NCBI GenBank assembly: GCA_900319645.1
Contig: ONPG01000003.1
Coordinates: 1-64,000, forward strand
DNA: 64,000 nt
DNA from: an uncultured Bacteroidales bacterium
GTDB lineage: Bacteria > Bacteroidota > Bacteroidia > Bacteroidales > Paludibacteraceae
Direction of reading: 5' to 3'
The notes beneath the pieces were generated by a model. The model made no database searches and was not told the DNA's origin. It saw only the letters and a program-made list of their open reading frames with translations. Numbering within the stretch: the stretch's first letter is position 1; each line of letters opens with the position of its first letter. Positions 52,941 to 61,200 of the stretch are shown here, piece after piece. A program made the position numbers and the translations under genes.

Positions 52941-53004
52941 GCGTTAGGGTGACAGGCCGATCTGGAAGCTTGCTTACAAGGCGGCATAGCAACCTAAGGC
53001 ACAT
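52941..53004 (+). repeat. Repeat module 2, copy B (64 bp)
   Basis: Near-identical to 51081-51144, with GGCCGA for GACCGA. Confidence 0.9.
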
Positions 53005-53030
53005 AAGCCCAAAGGGCTACAAACGGCTAC

Positions 53031-53151
53031 GGGGTTTTATAGGTTTTTTTCTAAATCAGTTCTTTGTGGATTTTTTGGATCATTTTTGTGACTTTTTGGA
53101 CAAAAAAAATCAGAAAAACTTGCGTATATGAGAAAAAAGTTGTAACTTTGC
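53031..53151 (+). repeat. Repeat module 3, copy B, carrying a promoter
   Basis: GGGGTTTTATAGGTTTTTTT onward matches 51269-51391 almost base for base to the -7 box; the last 49 bases also match 55697-55745. Confidence 0.9.
53119..53150 (+). promoter_or_regulatory. Promoter of the 53420 surface-protein gene
   Basis: CTTG (53119-53122), 20 bases, TAACTTTG (53143-53150). It leaves a long leader of about 260 nt before the ATG at 53420. Confidence 0.75.
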
Positions 53152-53419
53152 CCCGTTTTTGAACAAAGGAGTCTATTACTCACATTGTAAACATGATTTT
53201 GGATCAAATCCTCACATATAACTTCTTAATGGCAAGCGCGGCGGCACATGTATGTATGTATGTATGTATGTATATATGTGGCGCGCGACGAGCTCACCAG
53301 AGGTAACAAATCAGGCAGACAAACCGACGTATAGGCGGCAGGTGCTTCGTGCACTTGTCGCTTTGTCGTATATAATTAACAACAAATTAACATTATTAAC
53401 AATTAAAATCATTTAAAGT
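53152..53419. other. Long untranslated leader with an ATGT microsatellite
   Basis: (ATGT)6 at 53248-53271, GGCGCGCGACGAGCTC nearby, and an AT-rich run (AACAAATTAACATTATTAAC) before the start codon. No ORF. Confidence 0.6.
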
Positions 53420-55225
53420 ATGAGAAAATTATTTACTTTTCTCTTTGCCGCGCTCATGAGCGTAGGCATGTATGCAACCACCGTAACGTGGAACAGCAGC
53501 ACCTTATCAAGTATCTTGTTGTACGATGGTTCATTCACTCAAGATGGTGTTACGGTGACGGTATTGTCTGGAACGATTGATGGGCAATATGGAGAGTGGA
53601 TGGGGTACACTGATGACTCATTTAAATTCTCGACCTCTTTAGGAAACTTCACGAGGATTGAAATCACCGGAACCATTTATAGTCTTCACGGAAGCGGTTG
53701 GACGCAAGCAAGCCCGGGTGCTGTGTGGACAGGTGAGGCAAACGAAACCACATTTGGTGATTATTTTAATGATGTCACACAAATTGTATTCACCATCGAA
53801 GAACCTGCTCCCACTACTTACACGCTGAAGCTCGTGGCTGATCCGACGATGGGATCGGTAGCTGTTACCAACCTCCTTGGCAGCGACATCGTTGACAACG
53901 GTAATGGTAACTACACCGTGCCCGAGAACGCAAAGGTAACGATCCTCGCTACCCCGAATGAGGGCTATGAGTTCAGCGGATGGTTAGAAGGAAATGTTCT
54001 TTGCGATTTTATCGATTGCGGAACCGCTCTCAACACCCTTGATAACCCGCTGACCTTCACCATGACCAATGACGCGGCTTGCAAGGCTGAGTTTGCAGCA
54101 GTTGCTCCCGCTGCCAAGTACTACATTGTAGGCACCATGAACAGCTGGCAGGTGGACGAGAATTATGAGATGAATCCGAGCCTGGATGCAGAAACCGAGG
54201 AGTACTTCTACACGCTGGATCTGACTACCACCAGCGAGTTCAAGGTAGTGAAAGTGCAGAACGGAGAGCAGTCCTGGATTCCCGGGGGCATGGGCAACAA
54301 CTACGGCCAGAACGGCGAGATCACCGCGGATGGCGAATATACCGTTTATTTCCGTCCAAACTATGACGGCGGCGAAGACTGGTTCTACAGTTGCATCTAC
54401 GCGGAGAAAACCGGTGAGTTCGTGCCCGAAACTCCTACCTACTACCTTGTAGGCAACATGACCGAATGGGACGTGAACGAGAATTATGAGCTCAATCCGA
54501 ACATTGATTCCGATATCGAGGAGTATTTTTATGTTCTCGATCTTACCACCAGCAGCCAGTTCAAGGTTGTGAAAGTGCAGAACGGACAGCAGTCCTGGTT
54601 CCCCAGCGGTATGGGCAACAACTACGGCGAGAACGGCGAGATCACCGCGGACGGCGAATATACCATCTATTTCCGTCCGAACTATAACGGCGGCGAAGAC
54701 TGGTTCTACAATTGCATCTATGTATCGAAGAACGAGCCCGAACCGGCAGAAGTTACGGTTGTGTTTGCGGCTAACAACAAAACCGTAGAGAGAACAGTCA
54801 CTCTCCCGCACACCTTCAAATGTGATTTTATTTATGAAAATGGTGAATTGGATGGCATCATCCAAGAACTCTATTCGTTAGAGTATGGCGGTATGTGTCA
54901 TGCATCCTATGTACCCGAGGCAACCGGTAATGCAGCAGTAACCGCAGGTAAAACAGGTGACGATAATCGTGATCACTACATCCAGATTGCAGAGGCTTTT
55001 GAAGGCACCGCTACTGTAACCGGATACTATCGAAAGTACAATGTTGATTATGATACTGAAGAGATGACCTACACCCTCACCATCTCTATCAAAGCCGGCT
55101 CTGCAACCGCAGTAGAGAATGTACAAACCAACCAAGTACAAGGCACCAAGATTCTCCGTGACGGCATGCTCCTCATCGTTCGTGATGACAAGACTTATAC
55201 CATCACAGGACAACAGGTTAAGTGA
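53420..55225 (+). CDS. Secreted protein with InlB-like and twin CBM/AMPK-like domains, C-terminal tag
   Basis: 601 residues. Signal peptide MRKLFTFLFAALMSVGMYA; beta-rich N-terminal domain (about 20-130); an InlB-like unit (about 133-228, NEGYEFSGWLEG); two highly similar modules of about 97 residues (232-329 and 339-437), each YY(I/L)VG.M..W to GGEDWFY.CIY, like AMPK-type glycogen-binding or SusE/F modules; a beta domain (about 445-570); and the tag ILRDGMLLIVRDDKTYTITG. Probably a surface glycan-binding protein; the ligand is unknown. It is a monocistronic unit with its own promoter and terminator. Confidence 0.8.
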   Translation: MRKLFTFLFAALMSVGMYATTVTWNSSTLSSILLYDGSFTQDGVTVTVLSGTIDGQYGEWMGYTDDSFKFSTSLGNFTRIEITGTIYSLHGSGWTQASPGAVWTGEANETTFGDYFNDVTQIVFTIEEPAPTTYTLKLVADPTMGSVAVTNLLGSDIVDNGNGNYTVPENAKVTILATPNEGYEFSGWLEGNVLCDFIDCGTALNTLDNPLTFTMTNDAACKAEFAAVAPAAKYYIVGTMNSWQVDENYEMNPSLDAETEEYFYTLDLTTTSEFKVVKVQNGEQSWIPGGMGNNYGQNGEITADGEYTVYFRPNYDGGEDWFYSCIYAEKTGEFVPETPTYYLVGNMTEWDVNENYELNPNIDSDIEEYFYVLDLTTSSQFKVVKVQNGQQSWFPSGMGNNYGENGEITADGEYTIYFRPNYNGGEDWFYNCIYVSKNEPEPAEVTVVFAANNKTVERTVTLPHTFKCDFIYENGELDGIIQELYSLEYGGMCHASYVPEATGNAAVTAGKTGDDNRDHYIQIAEAFEGTATVTGYYRKYNVDYDTEEMTYTLTISIKAGSATAVENVQTNQVQGTKILRDGMLLIVRDDKTYTITGQQVK

Positions 55226-55250
55226 CCAAGTGACTAAGTACCAAGTACCA

Positions 55251-55280
55251 AGCACTCGCAATCACATGCGGGTGCTTTTT
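55251..55280 (+). terminator. Terminator of the 53420 gene
   Basis: AGCACTCGCA (55251-55260) pairs with TGCGGGTGCT (55267-55276), followed by T5. It is preceded by AAGTGACC/AAGTACC words, as at 6372-6399. Confidence 0.8.
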
Positions 55281-55290
55281 GTTTACCATA

Positions 55291-55354
55291 AAACGGCGAA
55301 TTGTGCGAATTAAGCTAATTATAAAAAAAACATACAAAACCCCTCAGTGGCTGT
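55291..55354 (+). repeat. Repeat module 0, copy C
   Basis: Matches 52723-52785 with a few substitutions; begins 10 bp after the terminator T-run. Confidence 0.85.
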
Positions 55355-55474
55355 TGCGCCAAAGCGCTTATGAGTATGCGTGTGCTTAGCCGCCTTGGTG
55401 AGCGAGCTCCCCAGTCGCCTAAACGCCCTCATCCTCACCGCCAAAGGCGGTAACAGCCCCTTCGGAAATAAACA
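55355..55474 (+). repeat. Repeat module 1, copy C (120 bp)
   Basis: Third near-identical copy (GCCGCC for GTCGCC). Module 2 is absent here; a hairpin at 55477-55504 (AAACGA/TCGTTT, ATGCC/GGCAT) follows instead. Confidence 0.9.
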
Positions 55475-55783
55475 TAAAACGATGCCCTGCGAGGCATTTC
55501 GTTTAATTAGTTTAATTCTTATCTCGCTTCGCTCGAACGATTTTTTCTTATCTCGCTTCGCTCGAACGATTTTTTCGCCGTTTTTATTCCCCTTCCCTCG
55601 TTGGGTTTCCCCGTTTCATCGGGGACACCCCATGTTTAATTTGTGTGATTATCGTTCCCGCAAGGGATAAGAACAAAAAAACATTCATTTGCGAGCAAAA
55701 ATCACAAAAAACTTGCGTATTTGAGAAAAAAGCAGTAAATTTGCGGTCGGAATTGAATATGAATCGCTAAATTATATTACATT
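55475..55783. other. Gene-free region with a 29-bp tandem duplication and a promoter
   Basis: Two tandem 29-bp units (55516-55544 and 55545-55573, core CTCGCTTCGCTCGAACGA), CCCCGTTTCATCGGGG-type stems, and the last part of module 3 (55697-55745). No ORF. Confidence 0.65.
55712..55743 (+). promoter_or_regulatory. Promoter of the 55784 LRR gene
   Basis: CTTG (55712-55715), 20 bases, TAAATTTG (55736-55743), with the extended box CTTGCGTAT. Leader about 35 nt. Confidence 0.75.
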
Positions 55784-57004
55784 ATGAAAAAACTTTCCAT
55801 TTTCCTTCTCGCGCTGGTAACCTGCGCAGGAATTACCCAAGCCGCTATCGTTGATGGCTCTTGCGGCCCCAATCTCACGTGGTCATTAAACACCCAAGAC
55901 AGCACACTCACCATTACCGGTAGTGGCGAAATGACAAACTGGCATGGAGATCCAGATTTTGCTCCTTGGTATGATTACAAATCATACATTAAGTATGTAT
56001 CTCTGCCGGATGGCATCACCAGCATTGGAGAATGGGCTTTCCGCGATTGCAGCGGTTTGACCTCGATTGAGATTCCCAATCGCGTTACCAGCATTGGAAG
56101 TGATGCTTTCGATGGTTGCAGCGGTTTGACCTCTGTGACGATTGGTAATCGCGTCACCAGCATTGGAAATACTGCTTTCTCTTATTGCACCGGTTTGACC
56201 TCTGTGACGATTCCCAATAGCGTCACCGGCATTGGAGATTATGCTTTCTATGAGTGCTACCGTTTGACCTCTGTGACGATTGGTAATAGCGTCACCAGCA
56301 TTGGAAGTAGTGCTTTCGGGGGTTGCAGCAGTATGACCTCTGTGACGATTCCGAGTAGCGTCACCAGCATTGGAGAGGGTGCTTTCTTTCTGTGCAAAGG
56401 TTTGACCTCTGTGACGATTCCGAATAGCGTCACCAGCATTGGAAGTTCTGCTTTCCTTCATTGCAGCGGTTTGACCTCTGTGACGATTGGCAATAGCGTC
56501 ACCGGCATTGGAGAGAAGGCTTTCAAGGATTGCACCGGTTTGACCTCTATAACCAACTATGCCACTACACCGCAGAGCATCAATAGCAATGTGTTTGATA
56601 ATGTTAACAAATCCACCTGCGTGCTCAATGTGGCAAAGGAGTCGGTAAGCCTGTATCAAGCTGCCAATGTGTGGAAGGAATTTACGAACATCGTGGGTGT
56701 GGATGATTATACGATTAACTATGTGGATAAAGATAGCCAAGCCTTATACAACCATGTAGTTACGCTCTATGTGCCCGTAGCGCCGACTATTACCGGCTTT
56801 ACGTTTGTTAAATGGAGGGCTTTCGCAGACGACATTGAGGATGGCATCACTATCCAAGCCGTTTATCAAGCCGATGAACTTTCTTCTGCTCCGGCGGTAT
56901 ATACCAACCCCGCCAACCCCGCACAGAAACTGATCAAGAACGGCAATGTCTATATCCTCACGGACGACAAGACCTATACTATCACAGGGCAAAAAGTGAA
57001 GTAG
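55784..57004 (+). CDS. BspA-type leucine-rich repeat surface protein, C-terminal tag
   Basis: 406 residues. Signal peptide MKKLSIFLLALVTCAGITQA; a short start (CGPNLTWSLNTQDSTLTITG) like the blocks inside the 2155 protein; nine or more 23-residue LRR units (residues about 70-265, CSGLTSVTIGNSVTSIG); one InlB-like unit (about 305-365, ITGFTFVKWRAF); and the tag LIKNGNVYILTDDKTYTITG. The LRR units are nearly identical to each other and to those at 2341-3340 and 61540-61700 at DNA level. Probably an adhesin or glycan-binding protein on the cell surface. Confidence 0.85.
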   Translation: MKKLSIFLLALVTCAGITQAAIVDGSCGPNLTWSLNTQDSTLTITGSGEMTNWHGDPDFAPWYDYKSYIKYVSLPDGITSIGEWAFRDCSGLTSIEIPNRVTSIGSDAFDGCSGLTSVTIGNRVTSIGNTAFSYCTGLTSVTIPNSVTGIGDYAFYECYRLTSVTIGNSVTSIGSSAFGGCSSMTSVTIPSSVTSIGEGAFFLCKGLTSVTIPNSVTSIGSSAFLHCSGLTSVTIGNSVTGIGEKAFKDCTGLTSITNYATTPQSINSNVFDNVNKSTCVLNVAKESVSLYQAANVWKEFTNIVGVDDYTINYVDKDSQALYNHVVTLYVPVAPTITGFTFVKWRAFADDIEDGITIQAVYQADELSSAPAVYTNPANPAQKLIKNGNVYILTDDKTYTITGQKVK

Positions 57005-57100
57005 TTTGTAGTCGTTAACAACTTCAAACGAAGCAAAGCTTCTTCAAACAACCTCAAACCACGTCAAACAAAGAAAAAGCGCATCTCGGTGCGCTTTTTT
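57005..57100 (+). terminator. TTCAAAC words followed by a terminator
   Basis: TTCAAAC/CTCAAAC/GTCAAAC words recur at 57018-57070. The stem AAAAAGCGCA (57074-57083) with TGCGCTTTTT (57090-57099) then ends the transcript. Confidence 0.8.
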
Positions 57101-57140
57101 GGTGCAAAAAACATAAAAATTGCTTTTTTTTGTTAAAATG

Positions 57141-57172
57141 TTTCTGTATATGGAAACTTTTTTGTATCTTTG
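57141..57172 (+). promoter_or_regulatory. Promoter of the higBA pair
   Basis: TATCTTTG (57165-57172) with TTTC, a one-base variant of the -33 box, 20 bases upstream (57141-57144). Confidence 0.6.
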
Positions 57173-57200
57173 CACCCGATTTGGAATTGGAGTTGAATCT

Positions 57201-57506
57201 ATGAAAGAGCAGAAACCGAAATTACAGACGGATAAAGTTCGTGCTAAGATACTTTATAATATCTTAAAAGCATCCTATTCAACAGACCCGAAGTTGTTCA
57301 AGAAATTGGAGAATACCGATATATGGGAGTTTCGGACTCTGTTTGACAATATTCAATATCGGTTATTGGCTTTCTGGGATAAGAGAAACGGGCAACAGAC
57401 TTTAGTTATCGCAACTCATGGTTTTGTGAAGAAATCTCAGAAAACCCCAAAACAAGAGATTCATCATGCCGAAAGCATCATGGAAATATATTTTAATCAG
57501 AAATAA
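57201..57506 (+). CDS. HigB/Gp49-like toxin
   Basis: 101 residues from the ATG at 57201. The pattern KKLENTDIWEFRTLFDNIQY, then RLLAFWDKRNGQQTLVIATHGFVKKSQKTP is typical of phage-derived Gp49-like (RelE/HigB) mRNA interferases, which cleave mRNA at the ribosome. The XRE gene follows at once, the reversed HigBA order. The upstream open frame is not used because the promoter lies inside it. Confidence 0.85.
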   Translation: MKEQKPKLQTDKVRAKILYNILKASYSTDPKLFKKLENTDIWEFRTLFDNIQYRLLAFWDKRNGQQTLVIATHGFVKKSQKTPKQEIHHAESIMEIYFNQK

Positions 57507-57521
57507 TCAGGAGGATTGTAT

Positions 57522-57827
57522 ATGCAGTTTTACACACATGAGCAAATGGTAGATAAGCACGTGGGCGAAAAAGGAACTCAGGCACGTGCGGAGTATGACG
57601 AACAAGTGGAATTGATGCTTGTGGGAGAAGCTATACGCAAGGCTCGTCAGGCTAAATCACTATCACAAGAGCAATTAGGCGAGATGGTTGGTGTTCAAAA
57701 AGCGCAGATTTCACGTCTGGAGAACGGGAAAAACCTCACGATCGCCTCTATCTGTAAACTATTCAAAGCCCTCGGTCAGCAAGTGTCATTGGACATTCCG
57801 TCCATCGGAAGAGTAGCTTTGTGCTAA
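57522..57827 (+). CDS. HigA-type XRE antitoxin
   Basis: 101 residues from the ATG at 57522. An HTH_3 domain covers about residues 45-92 (IRKARQAKSLSQEQLGEMVG and VQKAQISRLENGKNLTIASI). It should bind the toxin and repress the pair. An unusually good Shine-Dalgarno sequence, AGGAGGA (57509-57515), lies 6 bp before the ATG, rare in this phylum, and would favour antitoxin synthesis. The gap to the toxin gene is 15 bp. Confidence 0.88.
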   Translation: MQFYTHEQMVDKHVGEKGTQARAEYDEQVELMLVGEAIRKARQAKSLSQEQLGEMVGVQKAQISRLENGKNLTIASICKLFKALGQQVSLDIPSIGRVALC

Positions 57828-57931
57828 TTGGAAATAGTTTGAAAGTCGTTAGAAATCGTTTGACATTGTTTGACATTGTTGGACTTTGTTAACAACTTCA
57901 AACGCGAAGCATCAAACCATTTCAAACAAAA

Positions 57932-57973
57932 CAAAAAGAGGGTGTGTCAAAACGATTGACACGCCCTCTTTGT
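57932..57973 (+). terminator. Terminator of higBA
   Basis: GAGGG.GTGTCAA pairs with TTGACAC.CCCTC, flanked by A5 and T3. Confidence 0.7.
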
Positions 57974-58103
57974 AATTAATAATTGTTGATAATTGTCTTT
58001 AATGCTTATCTCGCATTGCTCGAACGATCTGCTTCGCTGTATGGTTGACGAATATAAAGATTATCGTAATTTTCGACAATTTTTGACAAAAAGCATAAAA
58101 ATA

Positions 58104-58135
58104 TTTGCATATACCGAATTTTTGTCGTATCTTTG
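58104..58135 (+). promoter_or_regulatory. Promoter of the 58206 gene
   Basis: TTTG (58104-58107), 20 bases, TATCTTTG (58128-58135); upstream box TTTGCATAT. Confidence 0.8.
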
Positions 58136-58205
58136 CGGTCGATTTTGCAATACCGACACAAAAACATCTATATCAATCTATACTTAACTTTTAAATTCAC
58201 ATTTT

Positions 58206-61200
58206 ATGAAAAAGTTTTTTACATTTTTAGCAGCTGCGCTGATGAGTGTTAGCGTATTCGCTGCAAAGACCCAAACGATTACTGAGATGACCTGCGCACA
58301 AGCAAAACAGTACACGCTGGATAACCTCCAGGCTGGCGCGACAGGTACCGACTCCGTAGCCGTTACCGGTTACGTAACCTACACCAACGGAACCGTTAGC
58401 CGTGGTCAGCAAACTTTCTGGCTGGATGACGTGAAAGGTACCACCCAGACCTTCCAGGCGTACTGGTGCAACCTGCCGGAAGCAGAGGCTTTGAATGTCG
58501 GCGACAAAGTAACCATCAAAGGTTTTCTGATGAACTACCAAGGCACTACCGCCGAGATGAAAAACGGCGACACCGAGATTCTTGAGCGGGTAGTCATTAA
58601 ACGTGACACCATCGAGACAAGCATCTGCGATGCCATCGCAGAGGGAGAAACACTCAACGATATGGAGGTTACCAACGATTTCTTTATCGTGGAAGGCGTA
58701 GTAGCCAACGTCGGCTCGCCAATGAACCGGAACAAGCAAGAGACGTTCTCGCTGGTTTGCGAAAGCAACGAGAAAGAGCTGAAAGTGTATAATATCCTGA
58801 TGAAGGACAGTATCGCCGCTGCTGTGGGTGACAAAGTGAGCGTATTCGGCAGAATCCAGAACTACAACGGCACCATCGAGATCATCAGCGGTACAGCAAA
58901 AGTGCTATACGATCCGATTATTTCAGGAACCGTTCATTTGGCAACTGTAGCCAACTACATTGATTTCCAGGCATTGAGCGTTTCCGACCCGCAAATGGTT
59001 CAATCCGTTGTTACCAGCACCAATCCTTATACGCTGCCTAACGGTACCGTGCTCCGTGGTTTCCAGAAAGCGGACGGAACGGAATCAGAGAACAAGTGGA
59101 ACGTCAAGGAGACCTACAATATGCTGATGCCGACTCCTGTGTGGGAGGGAGTGGATTCTCTGCTGGCTGGAACTATGTTCCGCGCTGCAGCGGGTGCTAC
59201 CATCGAATTAGGAGCCTTTAACCTCCAAAAGGAGTCGCAGATGGTTGTGTACTTCCAGCCGAATGGTGATTCTGATCGCGGTGTCAGCGTAACTATCAAG
59301 GATGGTGATCCGATTGAATATACTGGTAGCGGTATTAAGATTGACGGCATCCGTCCAGCCTACGCAGCTCCTTTCGACCTGCCTGCCGGCATTTATGACG
59401 CAGGTGACGTGGTAATCAAAATGGTTGTCAACACCAGCAACATCTTCGGTATCGGTATCCAAGATGTGGGTTATACTCCGCAACCTGTTAACCCGACGGT
59501 TCCTTCTGACGCTGTCCTGGCTGATTACTATGAGCAGGGTGACGTGTGCGTTTGCTTCTATGTCCCGGCGGAGATGAACTGCAACAACATCGTTCTGACT
59601 GGTTCGTTCAACGGTTGGAGCAGCACCGCTGCTGAGTGCACAGCTGTTCAACCTGTAGAGGGTTACGACGGTTGGTACGTAGGTTCTTTCACTCCGGAAG
59701 CAGAGCCGGATGCTGAGAAGGGCATTCAGGCCAAACCGATTATGCTGGACGTGGACGGTAATTGGAACTGGGAGTACCAGGTAGGTGCTGCTACCGCTAT
59801 CCGCGGTGGTGTACAGGTAGTACAAGGCGCTTATGCAGGTGAGATCGACATGCTCAACTACGGTGCTGACGCTCCGAACGTATTCACGATAGATGCGTGG
59901 AAAAAGAACCCCTGTACCGCTATCTACCACAACTACACCGTTACCGTAATCAACGATGGTTGCAACGGTTTAACAGTTCCTTTTATCGTCGGCGATATGA
60001 CCAACTGGGCATTCCAAGAAATGCAGTTGGATATGGCAAAGACTCAAGAGTATCAGACAGCTGTTTACTACTACAACTTCAAGGCTGCTGAGGGTGCTCA
60101 TTATCAGATCGTTAGCGGTATGATGGATCCGCAAACCGGTTTGATCGACTCGACTCAAACTCCGGGTTGGAAGGATGAGGCTTACATGCAAAAACTCGTT
60201 AACGGGCAGTGGGTACGCCTTCCGGGTGAGGAGTACGACAACCAATTGACTCACGAGGACGCTAACATCGTTTGGGATCTCCGTGCTGATACCCTCCGCT
60301 GGGCTCGTTGCGCTCCTGCTGAGCCGGATGAGTACACCGTTATGGGGGTGAACCTTCCGACTGCCAACTGCCCGCAAGCTGTTGAGATCATCGGTACCTT
60401 CGACGACTGGGCTGGAACTGCTATGGAGAAACTGAACAACGGATGGTTCTTTGTTGAGTTGGAGGCTAAAGCTTCGCAGTACTTCAAGTTCCGCTCCGAT
60501 GGTTCTTGGGATAAAGAGCTCGAGTACTACGATACAGAGAACAATGAGTGGAAACCGGTTCAAGATAACCAACTCGTTTTCGGTCAACTCTGGCAAGATG
60601 ATACTTACAAGGGTACTCCTTGCAAGTGGATCGAGATTGATCTCAGTGATCCTGAGTATTATCGTTGGAGTGTGAGTGATGACCCGAGCGTTAATCCCGG
60701 TCCGTTTGCGATTAGCGTGACGGACAACTCGCTGGACGACTGGAAGAACCTCCCGTCAAGCTACGTAGCCAAAGCGTATTGTCCTGCCGGTGCAAGCTTG
60801 ACTGCACTGAAGAGTGTGAAAGTGTTTGCCGACCAGACCTACATCAATATCCTTGTGGAGCCGGATATGAGCGAACTCCCAGACCTTGAATATGTTCCGT
60901 TCCATGTTTATCTCGACACAGACAACAGCGACATAACCGGTGGTTACAGCAACGATTTCCTGGATCCAAACGCAGATATTATGCTGGAGACAGCAGTGTT
61001 CGTGGATGGACAGCCGTATAGCTACAATCCTGCTGTCTTCAAATGGTGGGGTGAAGTAGGAGATTACGGCTGGGAGTGGGTCGATCCGAGCGTAGAGCAC
61101 GATGCTTCTGACTACTGGGGCGCTATCGTAGGCGAAGGCCAACTGCCTATCGGCAATAGCCAGTTCGTGAACGGTAAGATCGAGATCCAACTCCTCCGTG

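Larger units (their letters stand above)
57828..58205. other. Gap with GTTTGAC words, terminator and promoter
   Basis: TTTGAAAG, GTTTGACATT (twice) and TTCAAAC words at 57838-57925, the higBA terminator, a CTCGAACGATCTGCTTCG segment (58019) related to the 29-bp repeat at 55516, and the promoter at 58104. No ORF. Confidence 0.6.

Noticed and set aside
53984..54865. 293-residue minus-strand frame opposite the 53420 gene
   Set aside because: Complement of the twin-module coding region; repeats on one strand create open frames on the other.
55516..55573. 29-bp direct repeat as a mini-CRISPR
   Set aside because: Two abutting copies without spacers and no cas genes nearby.
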